This document shows positions 61,299 to 64,000 of a stretch of DNA of 64,000 nucleotides, piece by piece. A program made the translations under genes and the position numbers. The DNA is from CADCWK01 sp965218235 (GTDB lineage Bacteria > Chloroflexota > Chloroflexia > Thermomicrobiales > UBA6265), in the NCBI GenBank assembly GCA_965218235.1, contig OZ244596.1:1116001-1180000 (forward strand), read 5' to 3'. Below the pieces are notes generated by a model. That model worked only from the letters and a program-made list of their open reading frames with translations. It searched no databases and was not told the DNA's origin. The stretch's first letter is position 1, and every line of letters begins with the position of its first letter.

Positions 61299-61627
61299 AC
61301 GGAAATCCTTCTGGTTCGCCCATTTTTCGGCTTGCCGACGATCATCTCGGACGACAGGGTAGCAGTCGTCAGCTCATTTCAGGCGCATGACGCGCCCGTG
61401 CCTTCGACTGACAGAGGAGGCGCGGCGACCGACGATGCCGTCGACGCGCTCCAGTGGCATCCATATTCAACTCCGTGTTCCACCGATCCGTGCCCCACCG
61501 GCTGGACCGGATCGGCGAGATCACCGGCGTGGACCTGGACGACTCCGACGTCCAGCTGAGATTGCGGATCACCCTCCGGATCCACACCGCACGGTATTCC
61601 GAGGACCAGCGTATCGCGTCGGCGACG
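61299..61627. other. 329-base region with a regulator gene fragment
   Basis: It lies upstream of the leftward methyltransferase gene and beyond the end of the HxlR gene. Most of it on the plus strand is a fragment of a PucR-type regulator (61454-61612). Promoter signals for the methyltransferase must lie near 61300-61370 but none is clear. Confidence 0.5.
61454..61612 (+). pseudogene. Fragment of a PucR-type regulator (C-terminal HTH)
   Basis: The plus-strand translation SVPHRLDRIGEITGVDLDDS followed by RLRITLRIH matches the C-terminal helix-turn-helix (HTH_30) of PucR/CdaR regulators, where RYRLxRIEELTGxDLxDPxxRLxLxLALRL is typical. The rest of the regulator is missing upstream and the reading frame only continues antisense to the HxlR gene. 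Confidence 0.5.
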
Positions 61628-62014
61628 TCAGTCCGCCACGGGCATCGCTGCCCTGACGTCGGAGGTGTCATAGGCCTTGCGCTCGGCCCAGTCCCGCAGC
61701 GCGGCCAGCGGCACGCCGGCGTCCACGCCAAGGGGAGTCAGCGCGTACTCGACGTGGGACGGGACGGACGGGTAGACCGTCCGGGTGACAAGACCCCGGT
61801 CCTCCAGTCGCCGGAGCGTCTGCGTCAGCACCTTGGGCGAGATCCCCTCGAGCCGGCGCTGGAGAGCACCGAATCGCTGGGGGCCGCCCTCCATCGCGCC
61901 AATGGCCAGCGCCGACCACTTGTTCGCGAGCACATCGAGCACCTCCCGGCATTCGCACTGCGCCGCGTAGACGCTGCCCCGCTGCGTGCCATTCACCGTT
62001 ACGGTCACCGCCAT
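61628..62014 (-). CDS. HxlR-family transcriptional regulator
   Basis: 128 residues from the ATG at 62014 (AGGAGG 8 bases upstream). QCECREVLDVLANKWSALAIGAM, RFGALQRRLEGISPKVLTQTLRRLEDRGLV and VEYALTPLG are diagnostic. Two Cys residues at the start (CEC) could sense oxidants. It is divergent from the MBL-fold gene at 62235, which is its likely target; a CTACC/GGTAG dyad lies between them at 62098-62112. Confidence 0.9.
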   Translation of the reverse strand: MAVTVTVNGTQRGSVYAAQCECREVLDVLANKWSALAIGAMEGGPQRFGALQRRLEGISPKVLTQTLRRLEDRGLVTRTVYPSVPSHVEYALTPLGVDAGVPLAALRDWAERKAYDTSDVRAAMPVAD

Positions 62015-62234
62015 CGTTCTGACCTCCTGTCCCAATCGCGCGTCCCGGACGGACGCGCTACTACCCAAAGGATAGCGAACTCCCTTGCGGGTAACCACTA
62101 CCTCACGGGTAGGCTGTGGTCAGCACGCCGGAGACGCCGGAGCAACCAGCGGCGCCCGGTCGAGTGCATCGTGCCGCGGCGCATCACGCGGGGCCGTCGC
62201 GACGACACGGCTCCAGCATTTCAGGAGGCTCGAC

Positions 62235-63248
62235 GTGCCCGATCGTCGCACGTTTCTCGCGGCTATCTCGGGATCGCTCTTAATCACACCCGGCGAGTTG
62301 CCGTCGCAGGCGGCCAACGCACGGGACGAAAGGACCATCATGACCAACGCCCAGTCCCCAACCCCGCCCGTGATCACTAACGTGCCCGAGCAGGTCGCTG
62401 AGGGCGTCTAGGTCATCCCGGACGTGCCACATGTGCCCCTGGTCCCCAACGTCGGCATCATCGTCGGCTCCGACGCCGCCCTCGTGGTCGACGCCGGGCT
62501 GGGCCCAGGCAACGGCGACACCGTTCGCCGGCATGCTGACGAGCTCGCCGGCGACCGCGCCCTGCTCCTGACCGTCACCCACTTCCACCCCGAGCACGGC
62601 TACGGCGCCCAGGCCTTCGAGCCCGGCGCCACCATCCTCTACAACCGCGCCCAGCTCGACGAGCTCCACGACAAGGGACAGCGCTACATCTCCTGGTTCT
62701 CATCGCTGGGCCGGGCCAACGCGGAGCAGCTCGACGGCACGGTGCTGGTTGAGCCGCGCCTGACCTACGACGGCGCCGCCGACCTCGACCTCGGCGGCCT
62801 GACCGTCCAGTTGCGGACCTGGGGACTGGCCCACACCCGCGCCGACCAGGTCGTCTTCCTGCCCGAGTCCCGCATTCTGTTCACTGGGGATCTTGTCGAG
62901 ACCGACCTCTTCCCGATCTTCCCCTACCTGCCACCAGACGATGTCGAGGTCGACGGCGACCGCTGGATCGCCGTCCTGCAGGAACTGGAACGGCTCGACC
63001 CAGCGCTCGTGGTGCCCGGCCACGGCGCGCCCGGTGACGTGGGTCTCATCGTCGCGGTCCGGGAGTACATCCAGTTGATACGCTCGGAGGTGCGGCGAAT
63101 GGCCGACGACGGCGCCTCGCGGGACGCGATCGCCAGCCAGCTTGACGGAGACGTGCGGGCGCGCTACCCCGACTGGGGCCAGCCCGAGTGGATCGCGCTC
63201 ACCGCCCAATGCCTCTACGACGCGTACGCTCGCACACGCGGGGGATGA
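62235..63248 (+). pseudogene. Tat-exported MBL-fold hydrolase interrupted by an amber codon
   Basis: The GTG at 62235 has AGGAGG 6 bases upstream and starts a Tat-like signal (DRRTFLAAISGSLLITPG). After VPEQVAEGV a TAG (62409-62411) stops the frame at codon 59; the same frame continues with VIPDVPHVPLVPNVGIIVG to a normal end at 63248. Homologues would have a Tyr at this place (EGVYVI), one base away from TAG. The metallo-beta-lactamase motifs downstream are intact: THFHPEHG, FTGDLVETDLFP and VVPGHGAPGD. The gene is thus either freshly inactivated, read through, or wrongly sequenced at one base; a restart in the 62424 region would lack the signal. Confidence 0.75.
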
Positions 63249-63393
63249 CGCTCTCACCGCCGGCTGGGGCGAACGGCCGGCCAGAGACGTCGGATCGGGT
63301 GACGCAGCTCGACGCCCAGCACGTCGTCGACCACCATGGTGACCTGGTCGCGCAGCTCCGGACGGCTCGCGCTGGACGGGCTGGAGGATCTCT

Positions 63394-64000
63394 TCACGTT
63401 GCGCTTCGCCGGTTCGCGTCGGTGACGGCCTGGTCGATGACGAGCATCTGCCGGACCTCGGGCCGCTTCAGGATCGCCAGCGTCCGCCGGCCGAGCAGGG
63501 CGATGATGCCGGTCGTGACCAGGGCCGGCCCCGCCGCGATCCCGACGCCCCCCGCCAGCGCCGCGCCGTCGAGACCGTCACCGGAGACGATCAGCCCGGT
63601 GATCCCGATCAGGGCCATCGCGAAGATGACGACCGTCCCGGTCAGCACGACGGTCGGGCGGAGCGGTCGTGGCGCGATCGGCAGCTCTTGGGCCAGCCGA
63701 CTGATCCCACGGGTGACGTGGACCGTCCCGAACCACTGTGTCCCGACCAGCACGACGGTGACGAGCAGGGCGACGAGGAAGACCATCTGGTCCAGCGGCC
63801 GGCCGAGGATCAGCCGGACGACCGTCGTAATGACGGCGACGACCAGCAGGATGGCGATCCCGCCGCGAAGGAAGTAGCGCCAGTCGCCCGGCGCGATGTC
63901 CCACGGACGGCGCTGCCGGGCCCAGTTCGGCATCTGGGCCAGTTCCTCGGCGGTCGGCCGCGGCTTCCGGCGGCGACGTGGTCCTGGCTGCGGGTTCAGT
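63394..64000 (-). CDS. Polytopic membrane protein, 5' end outside window
   Basis: The frame is open to the right edge, so the start is not seen; an ATG at 63933 is internal, because the codons before it (RRRRKPRPTAEELAQ) read as a typical basic cytoplasmic lead. Four hydrophobic segments are visible (GGIAILLVVAVITTVVRLIL, MVFLVALLVTVVLVG, TVVLTGTVVIFAMALIGITG and a Gly/Ala-rich one) and a soluble tail with RRTLAILKRPEVRQML. No family is recognised. Confidence 0.75.
   Translation of the reverse strand, partial: LNPQPGPRRRRKPRPTAEELAQMPNWARQRRPWDIAPGDWRYFLRGGIAILLVVAVITTVVRLILGRPLDQMVFLVALLVTVVLVGTQWFGTVHVTRGISRLAQELPIAPRPLRPTVVLTGTVVIFAMALIGITGLIVSGDGLDGAALAGGVGIAAGPALVTTGIIALLGRRTLAILKRPEVRQMLVIDQAVTDANRRSAT

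Noticed and set aside
41481..62411. Genome-wide recoding of TAG as a sense codon
   Set aside because: Although two genes carry in-frame TAG, several intact genes in the window end normally with TAG, for example at 3409, 4914, 29409 and 35278.
1..64000. tRNA, rRNA or known riboswitch genes
   Set aside because: No cloverleaf, rRNA core or riboswitch consensus was recognised by reading; a covariance-model scan would be needed to exclude small RNAs.

Overview
The window is bacterial, GC-rich and densely coded on both strands. The mix of exported Tat-type solute-binding proteins, several LacI-regulated sugar ABC transporter operons, heme A synthase, PadR/HxlR/TetR regulators and long open antisense frames suits a high-GC Chloroflexota such as Thermomicrobia/Sphaerobacter-like organisms. 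That placement is inference from gene style only; there is no rRNA or other marker gene here. No tRNA, rRNA or CRISPR array was recognised.

Layout. 1-1195: visibly AT-richer GHKL-ATPase gene running off the left edge, probably acquired. 1403-4704: two tandem exported SH3b-repeat proteins. 4914-11075: an ebo gene cluster (transcribed leftwards as eboD, a 106-codon ORF, eboB, eboE, eboC, eboF), the best-defined unusual system in the window. 11308-20705: ctaA, a leftward membrane/regulator run (DUF421, MscS-type channel, DUF2254, AAA ATPase, PadR), a small membrane protein and an aminotransferase. 20834-21132: decayed Doc/AbrB toxin-antitoxin pair under an intact palindromic operator. 21220-27997: LacI-controlled sugar ABC importer plus an ADP-ribosylglycohydrolase-family enzyme. 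28380-29887: exported beta-propeller protein and an HxlR regulator.

30377-40252: a second LacI operon with a large FAD-dependent oxidoreductase, solute-binding protein, two permeases, a type I sulfatase and an unrecognised large protein; it looks like uptake and desulfation/oxidation of a sulfated or modified sugar. 40278-41135: TacAT-type toxin-antitoxin pair behind a perfect 37-bp palindrome. 41166-43968: a small ORF pair split by an in-frame amber stop and a GntR/ABC exporter operon with its operator. 44149-49998: VOC protein, exported Cys-rich protein, phosphotransferase, PAS-GGDEF protein and an exported protein.

50451-52210 is a scar zone: a solute-binding-protein signal peptide fused to a permease 3' end, a second copy of the same permease 3' end, and between them an acetyltransferase toxin-antitoxin-like pair. 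52310-55835: cold-shock-domain protein and an amino-sugar operon (GH4, NagB-like deaminase, BadF-type kinase). 56022-60072: Rv2466c-like DsbA-family protein, exported SnoaL/SRPBCC protein and a TetR/oxidoreductase pair with two matching operators. 60166-64000: orphan DNA methyltransferase with a truncated restriction-enzyme remnant, a PucR-type HTH fragment, HxlR regulator, an MBL-fold gene interrupted by an amber codon, and a membrane protein running off the right edge. The right part of the window therefore shows marked gene decay next to otherwise intact operons.
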